Part shown: one piece after another, positions 26,358-33,993 of the stretch
How positions within the stretch are numbered: the first letter of the stretch is position 1
Layout: each line of letters opens with the position of its first letter
Source: Saccharopolyspora erythraea NRRL 2338
Lineage (GTDB): Bacteria; Actinomycetota; Actinomycetes; Mycobacteriales; Pseudonocardiaceae
Assembly (NCBI RefSeq): GCF_000062885.1
Contig: NC_009142.1
Coordinates: forward strand, 3,337,584 to 3,401,583
DNA: 64,000 nucleotides
Direction of reading: 5' to 3'
Position numbers and translations under genes: made by a program
The notes under the pieces: model-generated
What the model saw: only the letters and a program-made list of their open reading frames with translations
The model's database searches: none
Told to the model about the DNA's origin: nothing

Positions 26358-27843
26358 GTTCGATCTCGTCGAAGGCGGTGGTGTTCTCGTCGCCGCGGTC
26401 GCGCCCACACCAGGAACCCGCGACGGCGAGCACGAACGCCGCGGGCACCGACACCAGCGCGGGGATGGTCAGCGGGAACAGCGGTGCCACGCCGGTGACC
26501 AGCCCGGTCGGGCCGAGGACGTTCGGGCTCACCGCGACGAGGCCGAGGCTGACCAACAGGCCGCCTGCCAGCGCCCAGCTCGCCCCGGTCCGGTTGAACC
26601 CGCGCCAGTAGATCGACAGCACCAGCACGGGCATGTTCGTGCTCGCCGCGACCGCGAAGGCCACGTTGGCCAGGAACGCCAGGTTGAAGTGCTTCGCCGC
26701 CAGCGCGAGCAGCATCGCCACCAGCGCGATGCCGACCAGCGACAGCCGTGCCGCCCGCAGCTGCCCGCGCGGTGACACCGCGCCGCGCTTGACGACGTGG
26801 GTGTAGAGGTCGTGGGCGAACGCGCCGGAGGTGGCGATGGCGACACCGGCGAGCACCGCCAGGATGGTGGCCAGCGCGACGCCGACGACGGCCGCGCGCA
26901 GCGCCTCTCCGCCGAGCACCTCGGCGAGCTGCACGGCGGCGAGGTTGCCCTTCTCGTGCGCGGCCTCGATGCCGGGTGCTCCGACCGCGCGCAGCGCGCC
27001 GTAGCCGAGGAACGGCAGGACGAGGTAGAACGCGCTGAACACCCACAGCGCGACCAGCCCGGAGCGGCGCGCGGCGGGGGCGTCGCGGACGGTGAGGAAG
27101 CGGACCATCACGTGCGGCAGGCCCATCACGCCGAGGGCGAGGGCCAGCTGCTGGGAGATGGTGTCGGCGGTGCCGGTGATCCCGAGCGGCTCGGCGACCA
27201 CGGCCGCCGCGGGCAGCCCGCGCACGACGCCGAGCGGGTCCGGCCCGTACTCGGCCAGCACCAGCAGCAGGACCGTCGCCGTGCCGCCGAGCAGCAGCCC
27301 GGTCTTGAGCACCTGCACCCACGTCGTGGCCAGCATGCCGCCGAACGTGGTGTAGACGACCATGAGCACGCCCAGGACGAGCACCGCCGCGCTGAACTCC
27401 ACTCCCAGCAGCGCCTGCACCAGCAGCCCCGCGCCGACGAACTGGATCACCATGTACATCGCGGAGATGACGATCGTGGTGACCGCCAGCCAGCCGCGCA
27501 GGCCGCGTCCGCGGAAGCGCGCCGCGACGGCGTCGGCGAGGGTGAAGCGGCCGAGGTTGCGCAACGGCTCGGCGATGACCAGCAGCACCAGCAGATAGGC
27601 CAGCGGCACGGCCGATGCCAGGTAGAAGCCGTTGAATCCGGTCAGCGCGATGGCGCCGCTGATGCCGAGGAACGAGGCCGCCGAGACGTAGTCGCCTGCG
27701 ATGGCCAGCCCGTTGCCGACGGTCCCTACCTGTCCCTCGGCGACGTAGTGCGACGAGGCCGAGGTGTTGCGCCTGGCCGCGACCCAGGTGATGGCCAGGG
27801 TGAGCGCGAGGATGCCGGCGACGATCGAGACGCTGAGGATCAC
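26329..27843 (-). CDS. Sodium:solute symporter (ActP-like acetate/short-chain acid permease)
   Basis: 504 aa with about 13 transmembrane helices. SSS-family features: A-G-D-Y-V-S-A-A-S-F-L-G-I-S-G near residue 50 and G-G-M-L-A-T-T-W-V-Q-V-L-K-T near 170, the classical signature region. The GTG start overlaps the DUF485 stop by 4 bp. The DUF485-plus-SSS pair is the yjcH-actP arrangement known for acetate and pyruvate uptake. Together with the neighbouring acyl-CoA synthetase and regulator it suggests carboxylic acid uptake and activation. Confidence 0.92.
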   Translation of the reverse strand: MILSVSIVAGILALTLAITWVAARRNTSASSHYVAEGQVGTVGNGLAIAGDYVSAASFLGISGAIALTGFNGFYLASAVPLAYLLVLLVIAEPLRNLGRFTLADAVAARFRGRGLRGWLAVTTIVISAMYMVIQFVGAGLLVQALLGVEFSAAVLVLGVLMVVYTTFGGMLATTWVQVLKTGLLLGGTATVLLLVLAEYGPDPLGVVRGLPAAAVVAEPLGITGTADTISQQLALALGVMGLPHVMVRFLTVRDAPAARRSGLVALWVFSAFYLVLPFLGYGALRAVGAPGIEAAHEKGNLAAVQLAEVLGGEALRAAVVGVALATILAVLAGVAIATSGAFAHDLYTHVVKRGAVSPRGQLRAARLSLVGIALVAMLLALAAKHFNLAFLANVAFAVAASTNMPVLVLSIYWRGFNRTGASWALAGGLLVSLGLVAVSPNVLGPTGLVTGVAPLFPLTIPALVSVPAAFVLAVAGSWCGRDRGDENTTAFDEIERAALVGTER

Positions 27844-28145
27844 CCCCGCTCACCCCGCTGCTTCCCGGCTCGCACCAGCGCGTCCATCCGCCGCGCCCAC
27901 CGCGCGTAGCCGTGCGCGACCGCGAGGATGACGCCGAAGATCGCGAAGCCGGCCCAGTAGGCGGTGCCGAGACCGGCGATCCGGCCGGAGAGCACCGTCG
28001 TGGACGTGGTGAGCGCGACGTAGCCGAGGAATCCGGCGAGCAGCACGCCCGCGCTGCCGAGGGCGAGCGACCGGCGGCGCTTGGCCATGACGAGCACCGC
28101 GTCCTCGTCGCTTCCGGTGGGACGGTCCGGCGATGGAGCAGCCAT
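27840..28145 (-). CDS. DUF485 (YjcH-like) membrane protein
   Basis: 101 aa from ATG 28145; upstream in-frame codons are not conserved-looking. Two transmembrane helices, A-L-G-S-A-G-V-L-L-A-G-F-L-G-Y-V-A-L and Y-W-A-G-F-A-I-F-G-V-I-L, followed by a basic tail with Y-A-R-W-A-R-R-M-D. Family members accompany ActP-type symporters; the exact role is unknown. Translationally coupled (GTGA) to the symporter. Confidence 0.85.
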   Translation of the reverse strand: MAAPSPDRPTGSDEDAVLVMAKRRRSLALGSAGVLLAGFLGYVALTTSTTVLSGRIAGLGTAYWAGFAIFGVILAVAHGYARWARRMDALVRAGKQRGERG

Positions 28146-28535
28146 GAGCCCTCGCAGTCGGTGAGATGGCCTGAACGGCGACGAGATAGTCAAACATTGG
28201 ATTGATGCGAGAGAGTAGTGACGCACCGCACAGCTCACAAGGAGGGTTGCCCACTTACTCGGTCAAGGCGCTGGCTCGGGCTGGCGCGGACTTCGGGGGG
28301 CGGGTGAACGGGCGCTCGCAGCCAGTTCGATGAGCTGTTTTGGAAGAAGTGCCGGTCTTTTGCGAGCCGAGGCGGGCTGGGGGATCAGGTATCGCCGTGC
28401 GGCAGTCGGTCGCTATGGGGGACCGCTGGCTCTGTCCGGGCGAACTCACGCCGGAGCCTTCCGTCGTCGCGTTGCTTGACTTAGTGTGCGGCACCACAGT
28501 TGACTAGTAAAAGCTTTGATCGAAGTGGAGAAGTC
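28146..28535. other. Intergenic region between divergent operons
   Basis: 390 bp separating the symporter operon and the MBL/monooxygenase operon. An AAGGAGGG at 28239-28246 is not followed by a usable start codon at proper spacing. Near the plus-strand gene are two direct repeats, TTGACTTAGT (28476-28485) and TTGACTAGT (28500-28508). I see no gene. Confidence 0.5.
28476..28508 (+). promoter_or_regulatory. Direct repeats TTGACTTAGT / TTGACTAGT before the MBL gene
   Basis: Two near-identical copies 24 bp apart flank a GTGC-G-GCAC palindrome, 28-60 bp upstream of the start. They may be regulator half-sites or -35-like elements; no matching -10 is obvious. Confidence 0.35.
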
Positions 28536-29498
28536 ATGGGTGCGAAGCCGTTCGCGTCGTCGGGAGACCTGGCCGACAAGGAGCAGACGCTGGAGGTGCT
28601 GGCCGACGGCGTGTACGCGCTGACCGCCGAGGGCGATCCGAACGTCGGTGCCGTCGAGGGCGAGGACTTCCTGGTCTGTTTCGAGGCCCTGGCCACGCCC
28701 ACCGCCGCCCGGGAGTGGCTGGCCAGGCTGCGCGAGCACACCGACAAGCCGGTCAAGTACCTGGTGCTGTCGCACTACCACGCGGTGCGGGTGCTGGGCG
28801 CGAGCGCGTTCGACGCCGAGGTCGTCATCGCCCACGACGACACCCGAGCGTTGATCGCCGAACGCGGCAAGCAGGACTGGGAATCGGAGTTCGGGCGGAT
28901 GCCGAGGCTGTTCAAGGAACCGGAGTCGATCCCGGGTCTCACCTGGCCGAGCGTGACGTTCAGCGACCGGCTGACGATTCCGCTGGGCGGCGACCGGGGC
29001 GAGTTGGAGTTGCGCCACTGCGGCCGGGGGCACACCGAGGGCGACATCGTCGGCTGGCTGCCGCAGCAGCGCATCCTGTTCGCAGGCGACCTGGTCGAGG
29101 CGCAGGCCGCGCTCTACACCGGCGACGCCTTCCACCTCGACTGGTCGACCTCCACATTGGACTCCGTGGCGGCTCTGGACGCCGAGGCGCTGGTCGGCGG
29201 ACGGGGCGCGGTCGCCCGCGGTCGTGACCGAGTGCGCGCCGCGATCGAGCAGACCAGGCATTTCCTGGAGGTGATGATCCGAGAGGTCCGCGCGGAGCAG
29301 GAGCGCGACGGCACGCTCAAGGGCGCCTTCGACGCCTGCCACGCCGCTCTGGTCGGCACCTACGGGCGCTGGCCGATCTTCGAGCACTGCCTGCCCTTCG
29401 ACGTGGCACGCCTGTGGGACGAACTGTCCGGTGTGGAGCGTCCGGTGATCTGGACCGCCGAGCGCGACCGCGAGGTCTGGGACCGGTTGCAGGGCTGA
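28536..29498 (+). CDS. MBL-fold protein with a modified metal site
   Basis: 320 aa from ATG 28536, with GGAGAAG upstream. The fold is recognisable from L-x-D-G-V-Y-A-L near the N terminus, G-R-G-H-T-E-G-D near residue 167 and L-F-A-G-D-L-V-E near 188. The usual HxHxDH reads HYHAVR: the Asp and third His are replaced, so a canonical dinuclear centre cannot form. The neighbouring FAD monooxygenase starts 21 bp after its stop, and such pairs often belong to aromatic catabolism. Substrate unknown. Confidence 0.82.
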   Translation: MGAKPFASSGDLADKEQTLEVLADGVYALTAEGDPNVGAVEGEDFLVCFEALATPTAAREWLARLREHTDKPVKYLVLSHYHAVRVLGASAFDAEVVIAHDDTRALIAERGKQDWESEFGRMPRLFKEPESIPGLTWPSVTFSDRLTIPLGGDRGELELRHCGRGHTEGDIVGWLPQQRILFAGDLVEAQAALYTGDAFHLDWSTSTLDSVAALDAEALVGGRGAVARGRDRVRAAIEQTRHFLEVMIREVRAEQERDGTLKGAFDACHAALVGTYGRWPIFEHCLPFDVARLWDELSGVERPVIWTAERDREVWDRLQG

Positions 29499-29519
29499 GC
29501 CGTCGCCGATTGGAGCCCG

Positions 29520-31163
29520 ATGAACGCGAGTCAGTCCCCGCCGGTGCTGGTGCTGGGCGGCGGTCCCGTCGGGCAGACCACCGCGCTCCTGCTGGCCCGG
29601 TGGGCGGTGCCGGTGGTGCTGCTCGACCAGCGTCCGCGGCGCGACCCGGTCGGTTCGAAGGCGATCTGCCAGCAGCGCGACGTCCTCGACGTGTGGAACG
29701 CGGTGGGAGCCGGGCGCCGGATCGCGGACGAGGGAGTCACCTGGACCACCGCGCGCACCTTCTACCGCGACCGCGAGCTGTTCGGGTACTCCTTCCAGGA
29801 ACGGGGCAGTCCGGCTTTCCCGCCGTTCGTCAACCTCTCCCAGGCCCGCACCGAGGAGATCCTGGACGAGCGCATCGCGGCCGAACCGCTCATCGACGTC
29901 CGGTGGGACCACCGAGTCACCGGGATCGAGCAGGACGGAGCCGGGGTCCGGCTCCGCTGCGACACGCCGGAGGGGACGGCCACCGTCGAGGGCTGCTGGG
30001 CGGTGGCCTGCGCCGGGGCGCGCGGTGACGCGGTGCGGCGGATGCTGGGCGTGGAGTTCGCCGGGCGGTCGTTCGACGACCGGTTCCTGATCTGCGACAT
30101 CCGCACCGACCTGCCGGACTGGGCGGAGGAGCGGCGCTTCTACTTCGACCCGGCGTGGAACCCCGGCAGACAGGTGCTCATCCACCCGTGCCCGGACTCC
30201 ACCTTCCGCATCGACTGGCAGGTCCCGGCGGGCTACGACCTCGACGCCGAGGAGGCGTGCGGAGCGCTGGACGAGCGGATCCGCGCGATCATCGGCGAGC
30301 GCCCGTACGAGATCGTGTGGAAGTCGGTGTACCGGTTCCACTCGCGGCTGGTGGACCGGATGCGGGCCGGCCGCGTCCTGCTGGCGGGCGACTGCGCCCA
30401 CCTGGTGTCCCCGTTCGGTGCGCGGGGCCTCAACTCCGGTGTGCAGGACGCCGAGAACGCGGCGTGGAAGATCGCCTTCGTCGTGCACGGCTGGGCGGGC
30501 GAACGGCTGCTCGACAGCTACCACGACGAACGACACGCGGCCGCGGTGGAGAACCTGGAGGTCACCGGCACGACGATGCGTTTCCTGGTCCCCGGTGACG
30601 AGCAGGAGCGGCAGCGGCGCACCGCGATCCTGGAGCGTGCCGCGCACGACCGCACGGCGTGGGCCGAGGTCGACTCCGGACGGCTGTCCGAGCCGTACTG
30701 GTACGCCCGCTCGCCGCTTACGACCCCGAGCGCCGCCCGTCCGCCCGCGTGCCGCCCGGAACGGGGGAGGACACCGCGACCCGGTCCCGGCGTGCTGGTG
30801 CCGGACGCGCCGGTGTCGGTTCCCGGCAGGGGCACGACCCGGTTCCGGGAACTGGCGCGGGACGGTGTGCTGCTGCTGGCCTGCGGTGGGGTCGACCAGA
30901 CCGAGGTGCGTGCCGCGGCCACCGGGATCGCGGCCCCGGTGCGTTGTCTCGACCTAGCCGCGATCGACCGCGCCGGCGCGCTCGGGGAGGCACTGTCGGC
31001 CGGGCCGGGCGAGCTGTGGGTGATCAGGCCGGATGCCCATGTCGCGGCCGTACTCACGCACCCGGACCGCACCGCCGTGCTCTGCGCCCTGCGCAAGCTC
31101 CTCGCCGCATCCCCGGCTCAGCCCATGCGGTCCGGGGCCGAAAGGCCGGCGTCCACTTCGTGA
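29520..31163 (+). CDS. FAD-dependent aromatic hydroxylase (MhpA/PheA-like)
   Basis: 547 aa. The FAD-binding GxGxxG motif is VLVLGGGPVGQTTALLLAR (residues 9-27), the second FAD motif GRVLLAGDCAHLVSPFGARG lies near 285 and G-L-N-S-G-V-Q-D-A-E-N-A-A-W-K follows it, as in class A flavoprotein hydroxylases. The C-terminal 150 residues correspond to the thioredoxin-like domain of larger members. It is the second gene of a two-gene unit with the MBL protein and is followed at once by a strong hairpin. It hydroxylates an aromatic or polyketide-like ring with NAD(P)H and O2; the substrate is unknown. Confidence 0.9.
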   Translation: MNASQSPPVLVLGGGPVGQTTALLLARWAVPVVLLDQRPRRDPVGSKAICQQRDVLDVWNAVGAGRRIADEGVTWTTARTFYRDRELFGYSFQERGSPAFPPFVNLSQARTEEILDERIAAEPLIDVRWDHRVTGIEQDGAGVRLRCDTPEGTATVEGCWAVACAGARGDAVRRMLGVEFAGRSFDDRFLICDIRTDLPDWAEERRFYFDPAWNPGRQVLIHPCPDSTFRIDWQVPAGYDLDAEEACGALDERIRAIIGERPYEIVWKSVYRFHSRLVDRMRAGRVLLAGDCAHLVSPFGARGLNSGVQDAENAAWKIAFVVHGWAGERLLDSYHDERHAAAVENLEVTGTTMRFLVPGDEQERQRRTAILERAAHDRTAWAEVDSGRLSEPYWYARSPLTTPSAARPPACRPERGRTPRPGPGVLVPDAPVSVPGRGTTRFRELARDGVLLLACGGVDQTEVRAAATGIAAPVRCLDLAAIDRAGALGEALSAGPGELWVIRPDAHVAAVLTHPDRTAVLCALRKLLAASPAQPMRSGAERPASTS

Positions 31164-31200
31164 GTCCTTCGGGTCGCCAGGGCAACCCGAAAGATTCACG
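31159..31200 (+). terminator. Long hairpin overlapping the monooxygenase stop
   Basis: Arms of 16 bases (31159-31174 and 31185-31200) pair with one wobble and one mismatch around a 10-nt loop. The stop codon is inside the 5' arm. It ends the monooxygenase operon before the hydrogenase locus. Confidence 0.65.
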
Positions 31201-31212
31201 GGTAGGTCTGCG

Positions 31213-31248
31213 CCGGACTCGTCGCCGTGTCCCCGGCGGCGAGTCCGG
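31213..31248. terminator. Second strong hairpin upstream of the hydrogenase operon
   Basis: CCGGACTCGTCGCCG (31213-31227) pairs with 31234-31248 with a single G-T pair around a 6-nt loop. It lies 13 bp after the first hairpin and 85 bp before the first hydrogenase gene. Either a tandem terminator or a leader structure of the hydrogenase transcript. Confidence 0.55.
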
Positions 31249-31332
31249 TCCGAGCGTGGTGCCCTGGTTGCGGGTGCGCGGGGCGGGACGGACACTGCGG
31301 AAGCCGTTGCGGCCGACGACCGGGGGAGACGC

Positions 31333-32247
31333 ATGGGTCTGGACAACGCTCGTGCCGTTGCCGATGCCGTCCTGTTCGAGGGATACCTGCTCTACCCGTA
31401 CCGCGCCTCGGCGTTGAAGAACCGCATGCGCTGGCAGTTCGGCGTGCTCGCGCCGAACTCCGGTGGCGCGGGCGAGCCCTCCCACGCGCGGACCGAATGC
31501 CTGGTCGAGCCCGGGGCGGAACCGGTGTTCGACATCCGGGTGCGCTTCCTGCACCTGCGCAGGCACGCGACCACCCCTTCGTGGGATGAGGGCGTGGTGC
31601 GCGAGATCCCCGTGGCGGCCAGCATCCGCGACGAGGGCACCCACGAGTTCCCCTGGGAGATCGGCGAAGACGGCGAAGCCGGGCGAGACGAGCGCACGTG
31701 TCGGCTCAACGGAGTGGTCCGCCTCGAGGTGCGCGGCGTCGAGGACGCCTCGGAACTGCGCAAGGTCGCGGTCACCGTGGAGAACCGGACTCCGTGGACG
31801 CCGCGTCCGGGCGACGGCCGCGACGAGATGCTTCGCCGCGCCATGGTGTCGGCCCACACCATGCTGGCCGTCCAGGACGGCGGATTCCTCTCGCTGCTCG
31901 ACCCGCCGCAACGGGCCCGCGCGGCGGCGAAGTCCTGTCGCAACGAGCACACCTGGCCGGTGCTGGTGGGCGAGCCGGGCTCGAACGACGTCGTGCTGTC
32001 GGCGCCGATCATCCTCTACGACCACCCGGCGGTGTCGGCGCAGAGCCCCGGGGACCTGTTCGACGCCACCGAGATCGACGAGATCCTCACGCTGCGCACC
32101 ATGACCCTGACCGATGCGGAGAAGCAGGAGGTCAGGGAGACCGACCCGCGTGCGGCCGAGCTGATCGAACGCACCGAGGGTCTGCCGCCCGAGATCCTCG
32201 AACGCCTGCACGGCACGGTGCGCTTCCCGCAGCGGGAGGGACGATGA
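31333..32247 (+). CDS. Hydrogenase-locus protein of unknown function (304 aa)
   Basis: 304 aa from ATG 31333 with GGGGGAG upstream; the open frame extends further 5' but that part spans the hairpins and is not coding. No catalytic motif is recognised. The N terminus has L-F-E-G-Y-L-L-Y-P-Y-R-A-S-A-L-K-N, and the C-terminal 60 residues are acidic and helical. Only two Cys are present. The stop overlaps the protease start (ATGA). Genes like this recur, as I recall, at the head of actinobacterial group 1h hydrogenase operons, so an accessory or assembly role is likely. Soluble, no signal peptide. Confidence 0.75.
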   Translation: MGLDNARAVADAVLFEGYLLYPYRASALKNRMRWQFGVLAPNSGGAGEPSHARTECLVEPGAEPVFDIRVRFLHLRRHATTPSWDEGVVREIPVAASIRDEGTHEFPWEIGEDGEAGRDERTCRLNGVVRLEVRGVEDASELRKVAVTVENRTPWTPRPGDGRDEMLRRAMVSAHTMLAVQDGGFLSLLDPPQRARAAAKSCRNEHTWPVLVGEPGSNDVVLSAPIILYDHPAVSAQSPGDLFDATEIDEILTLRTMTLTDAEKQEVRETDPRAAELIERTEGLPPEILERLHGTVRFPQREGR

Positions 32248-32765
32248 GCGGCAAGGTCCTCGTCGCGGGCATCGGGAACGTGTTCCTGGGCGACGACGGC
32301 TTCGGGGTGGAGGTCGTGGGCCGCCTGCTGGAGGAGGAACACCCCGCAGGCGTGCGGGTCGCCGACTTCGGCGTCCGCGGCGTCCACCTCGCCTACGAGC
32401 TGATGAACGGGTACGACGCCGTGGTGCTCGTGGACGCGGTGCCCCTGTCGGAGGAGCCGGGCACCGTCCAGGTCGTCGAGGTCGACCTGGACGCCGTCGA
32501 GCCGGCGGCCCCCGGCGCGGCCGCCCCGGTGATGGACGCCCACGGCATGACGCCCGACGCGGTGTTCGGCCTGTTCAGAGCTCTCGGCGGCAGCGTCGGC
32601 AGAGCGCTGGTGGTGGGCTGCCGGCCCCTGGACTGCTCGGAGCGGATGGGCCTGTCCGAACCGGTCGCCGGAGCCGTCGACCGGGCTGCCGGCCTCGTGC
32701 GCGAGCTGGTCGGCGAACTGACCGCCGCGCCGCGGGCGGAACCCGGTTTCGAACCGCGCCGCTGA
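32244..32765 (+). CDS. Hydrogenase maturation protease (HybD/HycI family)
   Basis: 173 aa from ATG 32244 (ATGA overlap with the previous gene). Family motifs intact: VLVAGIGNVFLGDDGFGVEV at the N terminus with the nickel-binding acidic residue in GDDGFG, the second Asp in ADFGVRG near residue 41, Y-D-A-V-V-L-V-D-A near 55, and D-A-H-G-M near 96 providing His. The enzyme clips the C-terminal peptide of the large subunit after Ni insertion. The large subunit here has a 21-residue tail after DPCLPCGVH for it to remove. Confidence 0.94.
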   Translation: MSGKVLVAGIGNVFLGDDGFGVEVVGRLLEEEHPAGVRVADFGVRGVHLAYELMNGYDAVVLVDAVPLSEEPGTVQVVEVDLDAVEPAAPGAAAPVMDAHGMTPDAVFGLFRALGGSVGRALVVGCRPLDCSERMGLSEPVAGAVDRAAGLVRELVGELTAAPRAEPGFEPRR

Positions 32766-32931
32766 GCCGCCGGGACTGTCGCAAGGGGACGATCACGTCG
32801 TCCACAACGGACGGAAGATCCCGCTGCGCGACACGGCCACCGGCTCTACCTTGGGAATCCGGACCCGCCGCAGCTCGGCGGTCCCCGCACCGAACGGGAC
32901 GCGGGGCCAGGCGACCAGGGGGAGGTGGCCG

Positions 32932-33972
32932 ATGAGCTCGACGCCCACGGCCTTCGACGAGGTCCACATCCTGTGGACATCCGAGGGGATGAGCTGTGAC
33001 GGCGACACGGTGTCGGTGACCAACGCGACGCTGCCCAGCATCGAGGACGTGGTGCTCGGCACGGTGCCGGGGCTGCCGAAGGTGCACCTGCACAACAAGG
33101 TGCTGGCCTACGAGACCGGCTCGGACTTCATGGCGGCCTTCCACCAGGCCGCCCGCGGCGAGCTGGAGCCGTTCATCTTCGTCGTCGAGGGCTCCATCCC
33201 CAACGAGAACATCAATCCCGAGGGCTACTGGACCTCGATGGGCAACGACCCGGACACCGGCGAGCCGATCACCCTCAACCAGTGGATCGACCGCCTGGCG
33301 CCGAAGGCGTGGGCAGTCGTGGCTGCGGGCACCTGCGCCACCTACGGCGGCATCCACGCGATGGCGGGAAACCCGACCGGCTGCATGGGGCTGGCCGACT
33401 ACCTCGGCCCGGACTTCCGCACCGCGGGCGGGCTGCCGATCGTCAACGTGCCGGGATGCCCGGTGCAGCCGGACAACTTCATGGAGACCCTGCTGTGGGT
33501 GCTGCACCAGGCCGCGGGGCTGGCTCCGACCATCCCGCTCGACGAGCAGCTGCGGCCGACGTGGCTGTTCGGCAAGACGGTGCACGAGGGCTGCGACCGC
33601 GCCGCCTACTACGAGCAGGCCGACTTCGCCAAGGACTACAACTCGCCGAAGTGCCTGGTGAAGGTCGGGTGCTGGGGGCCGGTGGTGAACTGCAACGTCA
33701 CCAAGCGCGGCTGGATGGACGGCATCGGCGGCTGCCCCAACGTCGGCGGCATCTGCATCGCCTGCACCATGCCGGGCTTCCCGGACAAGTTCATGCCGTT
33801 CATGGACGAACCGCCGGGCGGCACCCTGTCGGCCGGGCTGCTGCGGGCCTACGGCCCGTTCGTCCGGATGATGCGCGGTTTCACCAATCGCAACGTCGAC
33901 CGGGAACCGAAATGGCGCCACAACGGCCACGAGCTCACCACCGGCTACCAGCCGCGGTGGCCGAACCGATAG
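32932..33972 (+). CDS. hhyS: [NiFe]-hydrogenase small subunit, group 1h/5 type
   Basis: 346 aa from ATG 32932, preceded by GGGGGAGG; no Tat signal peptide, so the enzyme is cytoplasmic or peripherally membrane-attached. The proximal-cluster motif, canonically E-C-T-G-C, reads EGMSCDGD: the first Cys is Gly and an Asp follows the retained Cys, matching the three-Cys/one-Asp cluster described for the actinobacterial-type hydrogenase of Ralstonia. Further cluster Cys are visible in T-C-A-T-Y-G-G, V-P-G-C-P-V, H-E-G-C-D, K-C-L, G-C-W-G-P, G-G-C-P and C-I-A-C-T-M-P-G-F-P. Group 1h enzymes oxidise atmospheric-level H2 in air, supporting persistence of aerobic actinobacteria. Confidence 0.96.
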   Translation: MSSTPTAFDEVHILWTSEGMSCDGDTVSVTNATLPSIEDVVLGTVPGLPKVHLHNKVLAYETGSDFMAAFHQAARGELEPFIFVVEGSIPNENINPEGYWTSMGNDPDTGEPITLNQWIDRLAPKAWAVVAAGTCATYGGIHAMAGNPTGCMGLADYLGPDFRTAGGLPIVNVPGCPVQPDNFMETLLWVLHQAAGLAPTIPLDEQLRPTWLFGKTVHEGCDRAAYYEQADFAKDYNSPKCLVKVGCWGPVVNCNVTKRGWMDGIGGCPNVGGICIACTMPGFPDKFMPFMDEPPGGTLSAGLLRAYGPFVRMMRGFTNRNVDREPKWRHNGHELTTGYQPRWPNR

Positions 33973-33993
33973 TCCCCGAGGGAGAACGCACAC

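Noticed and set aside
28239-28330. Possible short ORF after AAGGAGGG in the 28.2-kb intergenic region
   Set aside because: The only start codon, TTG, abuts the ribosome binding site, and the 28-codon product has no features.
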